Program-made: the position numbers and the translations under genes
Shown here: in pieces, positions 48,265 to 61,165 of the stretch
Numbering within the stretch: position 1 is the first letter of the stretch
Layout: every line of letters begins with the position of its first letter
Notes under the pieces: generated by a model
Told to the model about the DNA's origin: nothing
Seen by the model: only the letters and a program-made list of their open reading frames with translations
The model's database searches: none
From: Cotesia glomerata
Lineage: Eukaryota; Arthropoda; Insecta; Hymenoptera; Braconidae
DNA length: 64,000 nt
NCBI RefSeq assembly: GCF_020080835.1
Contig: NC_058160.1
Coordinates: 1,054,001-1,118,000 of the forward strand
Reading direction: 5' to 3'

Positions 48265-49419
48265 TATATATGATCATTGATAATAATTTTCAAACCTCAA
48301 TAATTACATATGGCTCACATATGATGGAGAAAATTCAAAATATATCAAAAATCTTTTAACAAATAAATAAAGAAGTTAAAAAAAAATGTTAAGTTACAAA
48401 AATTAGTGTCTATTTAAAAAGAACAATGAATCGAATCATGAGAATTCGCTCATATCCCGGAGCGATACTCGGTTGACCCCTTAAGAGAAGACACACCGGT
48501 TAAACTCGACGAGAGACAAGGTAGGCATCCATACGCTCACAGCCTCTCTCTCCTGTATATTACATATACGTAAAGTTTATACAAAGAAAAAATGTATATA
48601 AGAAAAATGAAAAAAGAGAGATATGTATAAGATACGAAGAAGGGAATATATATATCGTTTCACGGGCCAAAGAGCTCAAAGGACTTGTGTGCATTTTCTC
48701 TTGTGGCAGTCGCGGCACTACGTCGTGCGGGCAGCTTACTGCTGTTGTAATAACTGCTGTAGATCATACGTACCGGAGTGCTTATATATATTTATATACA
48801 TACACACAACTGAGTCCATAAATGTTTATATGTTTGTGTACTACACACTACATATTGGTCAATGTATGTACATATGTGAGATGTGAGTCCACGATTTTCA
48901 TTTGCTTCAGTTCACGATACAAATTATCCTTTGTGATTTACAATATTTTGGCTAACAAACAATTTTGCTTGATTTATGCTTCTATTTTTTTTAACTTTCA
49001 ACAATTTATACGAATTTAGATTTTAATTACAAAATAAATTTAATAGCAATTGTTCGTTTTTCATTAATGATTAATATTTTAATTAATAATTTTTATTTTA
49101 ATTAATAATTAAAATAACAAGTAATTATTAATACTGTTTAATTTTTGATATTATGGCGGAAATATTTGTCGTATAAAAAATTAATTGTTCAAAATTTAAT
49201 TTTATTCAAAAAATATCTCATAACATTTTCTTAAGACCAATAAGAAAGCCGCAATTTTAAAATTGACATTTTTTTATTAAAAAAAATTTGAAATATTCAT
49301 TATGAATCTTAATTGAGAAATTACGGTAAAAATATTGGTCGTATAAGAAAATTATGAGACATTTCTTGTAAAAAATTAAATTTTTAACAAATTTTTTATA
49401 AAAATTTTTCCTACAAGAC

Positions 49420-49572
49420 TAATATATAAAAATTGGCCATATTAGACTATTTAAGGTCATATTAGCTCATCTAGAAGTTTTTGATCGCAATTAGTGTCAA
49501 AAATCTCCAACAGATGGCGCATAGTCGCAAAATTGTCTCCTAACAAGAGAGTTAACTTCTAAAATATACATG
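49420..49572. repeat. J-family repeat, copy 3
   Basis: GGCCATATTAGACTATTTAAG, then CCAACAGATGGCGCATAGTC, then TCTCCTAACAAGAGAGTTAA. It ends at the TA flank of MITE G2. Confidence 0.5.
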
Positions 49573-49574
49573 TA

Positions 49575-50183
49575 AGGTACCCGCGAGTAATAAGGCCTAT
49601 CGGGTAATAAGGCCTAAGTGATAGAAATGATAATTAAAATAACCGCTTCCGCTAAAGGCTTCTCTAGTAGAAGCGTCTAGCATAAAAATGTCGCTACAAG
49701 TTTATAGAGTCCCGATACAACGTTCCCTGTCTTCTCTATATTTCATCATCCTAAATATCATAAAGTAGCGCAGAAGAATTCCTAAAAAACGGTTTGAGTA
49801 AATGGTAAACATTTTTTATAATTTTATATTTAATAATTTAAAATCATTGTTCTAACTTTTATCAACATCTTAAAAAGCATTGTTGCTAAATTTAAGTGAT
49901 GATTGATCTCTAATACCAATATTATTAAGTATAGTATAACTATTTCCAGTATGTTTAACCCGCAAGCCTTATTACCCTACCGTAATAAAATAACGCCTAT
50001 TCTTAAGGTTTTTGAAAAAATTTAATTTTGTGTTTGTTTATGGTGAAAATTACCATTACTCCATTATATTTAATGGCTAATGTATCAATGTAAAAATTAA
50101 TTATACATTTCAATAGTTAAATGCAATATTTTCGATTTTTTTCAAAATCTCCCGTAGTTAGGCCTTGTTACCCGCCGGTATCT
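49575..50183. mobile_element. MITE G2
   Basis: Same element as G1, with TA flanks. A short duplication (GGGTAATAAGGCCTA twice) near its left end accounts for its slightly greater length (609 bp). Confidence 0.82.
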
Positions 50184-50364
50184 TACCTAAAAAATCATAA
50201 ATATTAAAATTTGTTAACTTAGTCTCGAAATAATTCCATTATTTTATTTTCTATTTTCCATTTTTTAAATTTGATTAAAAAATTTTTTTAGTTTTGATAA
50301 AAAATAAAACAATCCTACAAAATTCAATATAAGAAAATAATACATACGCAAACCATAAAACAAT

Positions 50365-50530
50365 TTTCTGATAAGGCCTGTTAGAAAAATATGTCATATC
50401 TAGCTTAATATGGCTTCATAGATCAACAAATAATTTTTTGATCAAAAATAGTTTTGAAAATCACCAACAGGTGGCGCACGACCGCTAAATTTTCTCGCTA
50501 CAAGAAAGTTCAGTTTAAAATGTTAAGTAT
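50365..50530. repeat. J-family repeat, copy 4
   Basis: TATGTCATATCTAGCTTAATATGG, then CACCAACAGGTGGCGCACGA, then CTACAAGAAAGTTCAG. Confidence 0.5.
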
Positions 50531-51115
50531 CAAAATTAAAAATTATTTTTTTGACTTTCTCGAAGAGGTCTACATTTTTTTATATAAATTTTTTATTCTT
50601 CTTAGTTTAGTCAACTAGTTAATTTTAATTTAATAATAAATTTTACAGGGAGCTTGTATCGAAACTACTTTTGCTCCGTATGAATTATTTATCTGAAATT
50701 ACAGAAATATTGCTTTATTTATAACTAATCGTTAAATTACTTCGATAACGAAGTCAATAATAAGAAAAAAATTTCGCTTTCTAAAGCAATACTTATTAGT
50801 GTTACTTACTGGTGATAAGTAGGATAATTAACGTAAGTTTATAGAAATATCTAATCAATTATGCCGAGGTATAAAATTGTTAAGGAGTTTTAAGTATTCT
50901 AAAAGTGATTACGCTAATATGTTTCAAGATTTATTTAATCTCTTTTAATAAACTTTGCAATTATATAAAAATTCAATGTCTCTTTTTTTTTATTAATTTT
51001 TTAATAGAATTTACTTCAATAATAATTGATAAGAATACGAATAAGTACAATTATTTTTTAATGATTTAATATATATTATTGTATATCAATGACGGATAAA
51101 AAAATGATAAAACAA
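50531..51115. other. AT-rich intergenic DNA
   Basis: No frames or repeats that I can define. Confidence 0.5.
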
Positions 51116-52010
51116 CACGGAAATAAATTTATAGGAACCTTTCCTAAAATTATGGGAATGGTTCCTATTATAAAATGATCATTATAGGTATCAATCCTAT
51201 GCTCATTATGGGTACCATACCCATAGTTTATTGGAAACGTTCCTTTACAATAATGGAATAGCTTCAATATATTATGGGAATGGTTCCTATAATATTATCA
51301 GAATGACGCACATAATAATAGAAAAATGTTTATGTTCATAATAATGAAGCAATCAGTTGAAAAATATCAAGTAATTATTATATATTTTTTTGCTAATAAA
51401 TTTTTTTTTTTAATAAAAATTGATCTTTCACTAGAGTGAAAAAATTTCTTTTTCATAATTTTTATTCACGTGTGTACTTAATCTTAAATTGTTTATTCCA
51501 ACTCAGTTATTATTGCGTTAGCTAATATTGAAAAATATTGTAGCAATTCTAAAGTTTCTCTAATAAAAGGGATATTTTCTCACTAAACAATTAGAAGAGC
51601 AAAGTAGATATGGAAATTTATTGTTTATTTCTATAATTTCATTTTATTTTTAGAACAAATTATTTATTTACAATACATGCGTTGAATATTTATTAAATCC
51701 ACCTTTTGGGTATGTAAATTTTATTGCTTATATGAACAATATTACTTATTTTACATATTTCAAATGATGTTATTCGGAAGCAAGTAAAATTATCGAAATC
51801 CACAGATTCGGTAGAATCTGGCGCCAAGTTCCGTTCAAATCCGTTGTAAACGGAGCGCCAGACTACCGTGTGTGTTTACTGTAAGCAGAACGGTATTTCG
51901 AGGTTGCAAAATTTCATTTAATTCGACGGTACTTCTTGTTCCTAAATTTTATATTATAACAGTAATTCATACTTTATTTTACTGATATCAATTAATTATA
52001 TTCAATTATA

Positions 52011-52285
52011 CAATGATAGAAGGATTTCTTAGTATTTAAAAGATTTCTTTGTATTTAAGAAATCATTTCTAAACATATTTCTTAGTATTTAAAAAATATT
52101 TCTTAAATACAAAGAAATATTTCTTAAATATTAAGAAATATAACTACTAAGAAATATTTCTTAATACAAAGAAATATTTCTTAAATACTAAGAAATATTT
52201 TTAAATGCTAAGAAATGATGTTTAAGAAATGATTTCTTAAATACAAAGAAATCTTCTTAAATGCTAAGAAATCCTTCTATCAGTG
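52011..52285. mobile_element. short MITE L3 made of TTCTTA/TAAGAA repeats
   Basis: Ends CAATGATAGAAGGATTTCTTA and AAGAAATCCTTCTATCAGTG, flanked by TA. The interior is nearly all AAGAAATATTTCTTAA-type palindromes, so the whole 275 bp can fold back. The terminal 14 bases match L1 and L2. Confidence 0.72.
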
Positions 52286-52608
52286 TAATCATTAATTTAT
52301 TTGAAATTATTAAATTTTATCAGCACAAACTATAGCAAGCTCAAAATTTTCGATCCTGACTTTTTTCGATGTAAAAGTGACATGCCACAGACTAAGTAAT
52401 TCGAGAATGCATGGTAATCCTCCAATAGATGGGAAGCTACAGTTAAAAATAAATTTCACAGCTTGCATTTACACCCGCCAGGGTGCGCTGCAATTATTTT
52501 ACATAAACTGTAGCTTCAAGGGGATAGTTTGCTATAAAAAATGCAGCCAACTTGAGATTTAAGTTAGTACCAATTGCAAATTTTTATTATAATTACAAAA
52601 ATACTGAA

Positions 52609-53127
52609 ATCCGAACAAAAACAGTTTCACTGTAAAAATCGCGCCAAGTCCACGTTCATAAGACTATTAAGAAAAAAATTTTTTTTCTTTACAAAAAGAT
52701 ATAAAATAGAAAAATTAAAAATCCAAGTAACCGATATGATTGTATATGATTTTCGGAAATTAAAAAAATTTTGTTGTAAATTTAAAAATTAAAAAAAAAT
52801 TTTGGAACGTACTTGGTGTGCGTCATTGTGTATTTCAATTTTTTAAAAGTCCTAGTAAATAGATTTTACGAATTTCATTAAAAGTAAAATATTTTGCAAC
52901 CACGCACACTAAATACGTTCCAAAATTTTTTTTTTAATTTATAAATTTACAACAAAATTTTTTTTAATTTCCGAAAATCATATACAATCATATCGGTTAC
53001 TTGGATTTTTTAATTTTTCTATTTTATATCTTTTTGTAAAGAAAAAAAAAAATTTTTTTTGTCTTAATAGTCTTATGAACGTGGACTTGGCGCGACTTTT
53101 TTACAGTGAAACTGTTTTTGTTCGGAT
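52609..53127. repeat. snapback S1: two arms of about 215 bp around an 80-bp loop
   Basis: ATCCGAACAAAAACAGTTTC from 52609 and its complement ending 53127. The arms share AGTCCACGTTCATAAGAC and CCAAGTAACCGATATGATTG. No coding. Confidence 0.8.
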
Positions 53128-53494
53128 TACTAATAATTTCAAATGCTTCAAAGTGGTCATCAAAGTTTCAAATAACTTGAGTTGTAATGATAAATATCTT
53201 AATATTATTAGACATGATCACTATAATATCATGGGAATGGTTCCCATAATATTATAGGAATGGTTCCTATAATATTATAGAAGTGGTTCTTATGTATCAT
53301 GGGAACCATTCCTATATATTATGGGAATCATGCCGATATTACAGTTATAACTATAGATATCGTTCCTATAATTATAGGAACCATTCCCATAATTTTAGTA
53401 ACATTTTCCATAATTTAAGTAATCGCTCCTAAAATGGTATAGGAAAACATTTCATTAAAATTATAGAAATGATTTCCATATTTTTCTCTCCGTG

Positions 53495-54478
53495 AAGGGT
53501 TTTTCTTCGACATATCAATGTCAACGATTAATAATAATTAAAAAATAAAAAAAATAGAAACAATATTGTTGTTATTTGTTCTTTGTTCCTGTTATTCATT
53601 TATTTGGCGTTCGACTTGTTTGAAGAAGGACAAGACAGCTCATAAAATCGCAAAAGTTATCGGGACTCGGTCTCACGGTTATTCTCTTCGTGTATCTCAG
53701 ATTCTCGCTGTTGGTAGTCAGAGTATAGAGAAAAGAATAATAAGCGAGAGAAAGAGAGGTAAGTTTTTACCGAGGATAGGTATAGGCACACAGAAAAAGA
53801 TAAAAAATGACAAGTGACATGTAATATTAACGTTTTAGAGGAGTAATAATGTAGTTCGGTGAATTATAATACATACTCTAAAGTTTTCTTGGACATGTAA
53901 TGCGTGGCGCCACGTGATTCATCGAGTATCCGCTCTACTCGTTCGCTCAAGGGAGTGACGGATTATTGGGCATTCATGAAGAGCTGAGAGTGTGTCTTAA
54001 GGCTAACAAATGAACCGAGTCAAGTTCAACCATTAATTCACTCTCAAATTCTACTCGATAAATAATATCTTTTTGATTATCATTATTATTGTTTTTATTA
54101 TAATTATCTATTGATTATGGACCGTGTATGTATGTATGTATGTATGTATTTATATTTGTCTTGAATCAATTTCGGTGGTCAATCAATCTAATATCATGTA
54201 AAACAATATTCAATTTATTTAAAACAAAAAATTTTTACTCATACTTTATCCTCCAGTTGATTTATTGTTTATTATTTATTATTTATTTTAATTCTATTTT
54301 TATTACTTCGATGGAGTATGTATTGAGGAATAAATAATCAATGAGTCAAGACATTCATTATCTATGTATGAATTATCTATGGTATGATATATATGGTTTA
54401 TCGATTATTGTGAACCGGGTTGGAGATAGAAGTAAAAATGATAGATTTAAGATCATTTTTTTATTTTATTATTAGTTA
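53495..54478. other. unique island 53560-54010
   Basis: Contains GCGTGGCGCCACGTG near 53903, an imperfect palindrome with an E-box (CACGTG), and a short + strand frame (53566-53817) without recognisable domain. From 54060 on AT-rich. Confidence 0.4.
54124..54149. repeat. (GTAT)n microsatellite
   Basis: About six GTAT units. Confidence 0.8.
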
Positions 54479-55730
54479 CTAGCAGCTTTGCAGTCACTAT
54501 GTGACTGCTAGGACTTGTGAACCATAAATAAATAAAATTTTGCTTTATGAAATAATGAATTTTGTTAAATTGCACTGTACTTTTTTAACTATTGACGTTT
54601 TTAAAGATATAAGCTCATTCCGATGTTACACTTATCAAGAGCTTTCATCTGAGTACCGACATGCATTTTGATATATTTTTCATATATACATATATATAAA
54701 ACATATAAATATATGAAAAATTGATGTGGGTACTCAAATAAAAGGTATCGATGAGTGTAATGTCGAAGTGAGCTTATATCTTTGAAAATGTCAATAGTTC
54801 ACAAGATAGCAATGTCAGTTCTTAATTATTGACATTTTTAAAGATATAAGCTCATCTCGATGTTACACTCATTAAGAGCTTTCATTTGAGTACCCACATG
54901 CATTTTGATATATTTTTCATATATACATATATATTATGTATATAAATATATAAAAAATTGATGTGGGTACTCAAATGAAAGGTCTCGATGAGTGTAAAAT
55001 CAGGATGAGCTTATATTTATAAAAATGTCAATAGTTAAGAAATGACATTGTATCTTGTCAACTAATGATATTTTTAATGATGTAAGCTCATCCTGATGTT
55101 ACACTCATCAAGACCTTTCATTTGAGTACCCACATGCATTTTGATATATTTTTCATATATACATATATATAAAACATATGAAAAATTGATGTGGGTACTC
55201 AAATAAAAGGTCTCGATGAGTGTAATGTCGAAGTGAGCTTATATCTTTAAAAATGTCAATAGTTCACAAAATAGCAATGTCAGTTCTTAATTATTGACAT
55301 TTTTAAAGATATAAGCTCGTCCCGATGTTACACTCATTAAGAGCTTTCATTTGAGTACCCATATGCATTTTGATATATTTTTCATATATACATATATATT
55401 ATATATAAATATATAAAAAATTGATGTGGGTACTCAAATGAAAGGTCTCGATGAGCGTAATGTCGAGGTGAGCTTATATCTTTAAAAATGTCAATATTTC
55501 ACAACATAAAAGGTCATTTCTCAATAATGTATCTAGAGATAGAGAATTTTCGAATGCAGCCTAAATACTTACCATCATAAATTGACTATTGGTGAGAATG
55601 GTATGAAACCTTGATAAGGTACAACTCCAGGTCAAGACCTTTCTAATGATACCAAATTTAATCATATAAACCCATTTTATCATATAAATACACTGGCTAC
55701 AAATTTTTTTTATTCTCTTAATAATATAGA
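54479..55730 (-). mobile_element. non-autonomous Helitron H5 (four foldback modules)
   Basis: CTAG at 54479-54482 with a GCAGTCAC-TAT-GTGACTGC hairpin just inside; the TC end is at 55730 (TCTATATTATTAAGAG on the - strand). Modules begin near 54605, 54842, 55078 and 55307, a period of about 229-237 bp. Confidence 0.83.
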
Positions 55731-57029
55731 TAATAATTTATTTTTTTTTCAGATTTTTGAGAAAAATTTTCAAGCAAAAAAATTATTGGCTGCACAATAT
55801 TATCCTTTTTTTCAGTATATACATCAGATATTGTTATAAAAATATTTTCTTGATATTAATGAACTTTAAGTGATATTAACCTGAATTGAACTACACGGAA
55901 AATTTTCACATTATTTTAAAATATTTCCAAGTAAAATTCCCATGAAAATAAAATTTACGACAAAAATAAAATCTTTATTTGTGACATTCTCAGATAATTA
56001 TAATAAATTACTTATAAATTCACTGTAGCAATTAGTATTTAAATAATTTAACAAAGTTGATGCCAATAAAAGTAACAGTGGTTAAATTTAATTGTTTGTT
56101 AATGTTAAGTAATAATATTTTTGTTCTGAGCAGTAAAACGGCGATATTAAGGTGGTTTGTTGGTCAACTAAAGTCTGACGTAAAATTTAGTGTAGAAATA
56201 AAGAATAAGCGACGACGAGTGTGTTTATAGTAGATATATCTATATATACAGATAGCAGAAGAGGAAAGCTAAAAAGAAGGGAAATAATATACGAAGCATT
56301 GAGAAGTTTGGCGCCAGTAAGGTCTAGGGAGTTCCCTGTCTCTCTTTTCTCTTCCTTGTTTTTTCTCTTTCTTTTATTTTTAAACATATCTATATATTTT
56401 ATATTTGGGTTTTTTGCCTTCGATCTGCCTTCGGAAAGAAAAGGTTACGATACCATCTGGAGATCTGGAAGACTTACTTTTTATTGCTCGATATTTCGAT
56501 GATGCGATCAGATAAACTCTTTATGTTTTTTAATCATTTTTATTATTTATATTTATTAATTTTTTTATATCCTTTTTTTAATTCTGTATTATTTATTTGG
56601 ATTGTGAAATCAACCTCGGACGATTTTATTAGCTAGTTCCAGACGTCGCGGAATTTTTTTGTCGTACCTTACATCCATGTGGATTTATACAGATATAGAT
56701 ACAGATATAAATGCCGATGTAGATGTAGATGTTGATGTAGATCCAGGTATACTCGACATCTAAGTAAAGGGGTGGCATACAACTTTTAGTTTAAGCAGGC
56801 CTGGACAGTGGACACTTTATCGAGACATGAAGGGCATCTGTGTGATATCATACGGTGACGGTGTCCTGTATGTGGAAAAGAATGATTGAGATGACACGCC
56901 TCTTGACGAGATCCATTAGATAAGATACTGCTGTTTAAAGGTGTCTCCGAGATCTTGTGATTCGGGTGATAGATTGTCTTTAATTATTTGCGGGATTTAT
57001 GTCGCGGATATTGAGTGTCTCAGTACTTA
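55731..57029. other. unique island 56140-56980
   Basis: Less AT-rich unique DNA. Frames on both strands at 56187-56502 overlap and show no domain. 56620-56980 holds the GATGTA array and sequence such as GGTGACGGTGTCCTG. Confidence 0.4.
56690..56746. repeat. degenerate GATGTA/GATATA hexamer array
   Basis: Repeated AGATATA, GATGTAGATG and GATGTAGATCC units over 57 bases. Confidence 0.7.
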
Positions 57030-57115
57030 CACAGAAAGAAAAATTTTTTGACTGGAGAAATTCTTGGCTCAAGAAAATTTGTCGGGTGCCTGAAGGAAGA
57101 CCGAAGTTGCGTTTT
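57030..57115. mobile_element. MITE I3, terminal fragment
   Basis: The first 85 bases of I2 (CACAGAAAGAAAAATTT to GAAGGAAGACCGAAGTTGC) are repeated 480 bp upstream of I2, then homology ends abruptly. Confidence 0.65.
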
Positions 57116-57511
57116 CTTAATTTTATAGTTGTAAATTATAAGAAAAATCTTAACTTTATGCCAGATAAATAGTTCAAATTTTTAACTCAGTTTAGAAAGC
57201 TCTTATTATCAAAATTTTATAAAACAAACATGATCTTTTATTTCTAAAAATTTAATCAAGTTACTTCCAAACTCTTACAGTCAATTAAATTTTGAGAATG
57301 AAAAAATAAAATTACACAAAAAATAAAAAATTGAAAATCTGAATTTAAACAATTATAAATGTAAAATTATAATTATTTAATTTAAAATGTTTCTTAAAAT
57401 TTGTCTGTGCATAAAAAATTTTTCAAATCAATTTTTTTTTAATCTTTTGTAAAAAATTGTTTTATTGGAATTTCCATGTCATGTAACATTATTCCAAAAG
57501 ATCAAAAATAA

Positions 57512-58185
57512 ACAGAAAGAAAAATTTCTTGACTGGAGAAATTCTTGGCTCAAGAAAATTTTCGGCCGCCTGAAGGAAGACCGAAGTTAAAATTTTTCTT
57601 TAAATTCTATTCTTAGTGATGATTTTTTCTTAATTCTATCATAAATACTTGATACAATTAATTTTTATATTTGATCAAGATTTTTAGATACTTTAGGGAA
57701 GCAGCGCCACCTACTTCAGCTGAGAAGAAAATTTTCTCACCTTGAGAAAAGTTTTCTCTTGAATATTTGATACCCATTTTATATTATTTTAGCGTGCAAT
57801 TATACATATTGCATGAAAAAAAATGATGAAATATTATTTGATCTTCCCATTTGACATGTTAATCAATAAAAATATTAATGAAAATTTACTTCTATCTTTA
57901 TATTTAATTTTTTGGAGCAAGAGAGAAATTTTCTCAAGATAAGAAAATTTACTTCCATCAAGAACTAAATTTTTTGGAGCAAAAGGCTGAATTTTCTCAA
58001 AACAACAAGATTTTCTTGATTTGAATAAATTTTCTTGGATCAAGATACGTATTTCTTAAAGCAAGAGAATTAATTTTGTTGAAATAAGTAAAATTTCTTG
58101 GTAAAAAATAACTTTTTTTTCGCTCAAGAAAATAATTAGGAAGAAAAATATTTTCTTGGCTCAAGTGAACCTTTTTTTCTTTGTA
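57512..58185. mobile_element. MITE I2
   Basis: Starts ACAGAAAGAAAAATTTCTTG and ends TTTTTTTCTTTGT. Colinear in reverse with I1, including GGGAAGCAGCGCCACCT near 57698. Long frames here (57834-58284) are artefacts of the TTTCTT repeats. Confidence 0.72.
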
Positions 58186-59454
58186 GAAAATTTTTACGAG
58201 GAAAATAAACATTTTATTGTCTAAAAAAAATTTTTTCTTGCTACAAAAATATAGTAAATATTTTTTTTTGTGTAATATTTTCATTGAGATCTATTTGTGG
58301 TAAAAAGAAAATAATCATTAAATTTTAACGATGTTAATAATTAAATTAAAAATATTTTTTTGGAGAAAAACTCATTTTTTTTACTCAAAAAAATATTTCA
58401 GAAAATAAGATTAAATTTTTCTTGCCTGAAGAAAAGTATTATTAAGCTAAAAAAATTTTCTAATATATTAAGAAAATTTTTCCGTGCTCTAAAATAATAA
58501 GATTAAAAAAAAAATTTATTTGAGTTTGATAAAATTTTTTTTTTTTAATTTTCTTGATTAAATTAATTGATTTTAATTTTATTAAAAATTCCGATCTTTT
58601 ATACTTTTTTTGGAGCTTTTTGAATTAAAAAAACTATAACTTAAATCGATTATTTTAATAAAAATGTATCCGAGAGTACTTAAAGGTCATAATTGATAAT
58701 TAAAAATCAAATTTAATTAATAAAAAAAGAAAGGTAACGTGGAATAAAAAATAAAATCGTAATATCTAATAATCTTTGTATTTTTCAATATTTAATTTTT
58801 TAAACAAATATTATAATATATTTTACATGATTTCCACCATAATTGCGACATTTGTTCAATTATACATATATCAAGTCTTCTATTACATCAGCTTCAAAAT
58901 TTTAAGCATAGGAATTATTTAAACTTAATTACACGTTAAGAACTATCAATATTATAATCATTTTTATTAACTTAATTTTCACTATTATAATAATAATAAT
59001 ATTATTAATAATCATAATAATAATGATACGAATAATAATAGTAATAATAATAATTAACAAAGGACTCAGCCTCGTAATTTTATGTACATAATATCACACA
59101 ATAACGTAATACACATATTTTACAACCGGTATCATTTTTTTCATTAATATTAATTAATTTGTTAAATTTACTTTCAATAATTACTTGATCACTTATTTAA
59201 TTGTATGTATAACTTACAAAAGAAGCGTAATTAATATTATATACAGTTTTAACTATATCATACACTTTAAATATATTTATACAAAAAAAAAAAGATCTCT
59301 GTGTACTCTTAATTTTTTTTTAGTTTAATTAACTAATTTTTATCAATAACAATTAATTTTATAAGCGTAAAACAAATTTTGAATTGCAGTCATGAAATTA
59401 ATTATTGTTTTTCATTTTTATTACGTCCAATTGCTGATTATTTTGCATTAAAAC
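58186..59454. other. AT-rich intergenic DNA
   Basis: Includes TTTCTTG-rich DNA up to 58500 that may be the decayed edge of I2, and (ATA)n near 58985-59055. No gene evidence. Confidence 0.45.
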
Positions 59455-59640
59455 TTAATACTTCAAAATTAACTCTCTGGTAAAGAGATAATTCAGCGAC
59501 CATGCGCCACCTGTTGGAATTTTTCAAAACTAACTTTGGTCAAAAATTATATATGATTATATTATGGCTATATAAAGAAATATTAAGCAAAATATAATTA
59601 AATATGGCTGAATATGCTTAATTTTTATACTCAATTAACA
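59455..59640. repeat. J-family repeat, copy 5
   Basis: AATTAACTCTCTGGTAAAGA, then CGACCATGCGCCACCTGTTG, then ATATTATGGCTATATAAAG motifs. Reverse orientation to copies 1, 3 and 4. Confidence 0.5.
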
Positions 59641-59742
59641 ATTTCTTGGTTATAATTTATTAATAATTAATTTCTGAAGAAAAGAGCATCAATGTTTATT
59701 TTTGGATAATAGATAAACAAGAGAATAGCTTTATTTAAACTA

Positions 59743-59958
59743 TGGTAAAAGACCCAATTATTGACACTGGCCTAGTTGTTGGACACTTGCAGTTTTAGTC
59801 TAATTAAAAAAATATAATGTTCCCAAAAAATTATCTTAAAATTTATAATTCAAAAATTATATTTATTAATTTATTAGAATTGATTTGTTTTTTTTTAAAT
59901 AAAATAAAATTGCAAGTGTCAATAATTAGGCCAGTGTTAATAACTGAGTCTTTTACCT
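59743..59958. mobile_element. MITE C2 (216 bp)
   Basis: TGGTAAAAGACCCAATTATT at the left; CTGAGTCTTTTACCT at the right; TA on both sides. The end sequence matches C1 with a shortened interior. Its right end abuts the shared 5' flank of N2 (59964). Confidence 0.75.
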
Positions 59959-60003
59959 TAAATAAAAATTAGGAAAACAGTTGACCCTAAAGGCCATCCC
60001 TGC

Positions 60004-60839
60004 AACTTCCCGCTACCTCCATACCTAAGTGCTCAACAATTCACTTATTTTTTAAGCTCTTCGAGCTCAAAAATATAATTTATGTGTAATTTTGAGCTCT
60101 CCGAGCTCTAATAAATCGCTGTTATGTGCTTTTGAGCTCTTCGAGCTCAAAAGGCTAATGGAAGTTTTATAGAACACTATTTTTTGAATTTTCAAACCGC
60201 AATAACTTTTGAATGAATTAACCGATTTCCTCGCGGTTTACAGCATTAAACGCAATTTTTTGAGTTCTTTGGAAAATCTTTAAGCGTAAACTGGTCAGAC
60301 TAAAAATTTCATAGAAATTCTGAAAAAAAAAACATTTTTTCCAATTTTTTTCGACAACGATATCCCACGAACAAATCAACCGATTTAAACCGGGCTGGTG
60401 GCAATCGGCGTAGTTTTTTAAAGTTAAGAGCTGATTAGTTTCTGGAATTGATCGGTTCAGCCGTTTAAAAGATATTTCAAAAAAACGAATTTTTGGAAAT
60501 TTTATTTTTGAAATTTCTCAAAATTTATCGACTCAATTTCTGTAAATTAGGTAATTCTGTATCAGAATTTTAGGGGCAAAGGAACTCTTCAAAACGCCGC
60601 TTATTTCGATCGAATCGGATGATCCGTTCAAAAGTTATGAGAGATTTACATACATACATACACACACACACACATACATACATACATACAGACACGGTGA
60701 CATCACCGCGGAAATAGTCAGGAAAGCTTCCTAGGACCTCAAAATGTCGAGATCTGATGAAATCTCGATTTACGAAAAACGGGGTGAAAACAATAACTTC
60801 CCGATTTTTGAAAATTTTCAATTTTCTTAGCGGGAAGTT
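60004..60839 (+). mobile_element. repeat N2
   Basis: The same 12-bp inverted ends as N1 and the same GAGCTCTTCGAGCTC cluster. It is longer because it keeps a segment (about 60690-60800) deleted from N1. (CATA)n/(CA)n at 60647-60689. The frame at 60570-60857 is an artefact. Confidence 0.75.
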
Positions 60840-60954
60840 AAAAATTATTTCAATCAATTTAACAAGTTCTTAAGCTAAAAATATATTTTCTTGAAAATTT
60901 TCAAGAATTCTTGTATTGAGAAATTTTTCTTAATAGAAGTATTTTTTTTTCACA

Positions 60955-61165
60955 CTGTATCGGGCCATATTAGAACATATAAAAAATTATCGCGTCATAT
61001 TAAGCCAAATATGTCCTTATATGGACTAATATGCTTACATTTGGTCTAATATGCCCAATTTTAATATCTGGCCATATAAAAATTGTGTATGACTACATTA
61101 AGACACAAAAAATTATATATTGACGTATTAAGCCACTTCAGGCCATATAAGAAAATTTTTCGCGA
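60955..61165. repeat. J-related GGCCATATT repeat
   Basis: CGGGCCATATTAGAACATAT and at least six further GGCCATAT, CATATTAAG or TTATATGG motifs, without the GGTGGCGC core. Confidence 0.4.

Larger units (their letters stand above)
46021..49419. other. intergenic with O1, O2 and a tRNA relic
   Basis: 46250-46640 and 48450-48880 are unique and less AT-rich. Competing short frames on both strands (46280-46629, 48623-49019) lack domains. 46680-47330 and 48900-49420 are AT-rich. Confidence 0.4.
51116..53494. mobile_element. TIR element P1, a nest carrying L3 and snapback S1
   Basis: CACGGAAATAAATTTATAGG at 51116 and ATATTTTTCTCTCCGTG ending 53494. Both ends are built of ATAGGAATGGTTCC/GGAACCATTCC motifs. 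The first 430 bases match P2 closely. L3 and S1 lie inside. Confidence 0.7.

Noticed and set aside
57834..58284. Lys/Phe/Leu-rich frames
   Set aside because: Arise from TTTCTTG repeats in MITE I2.
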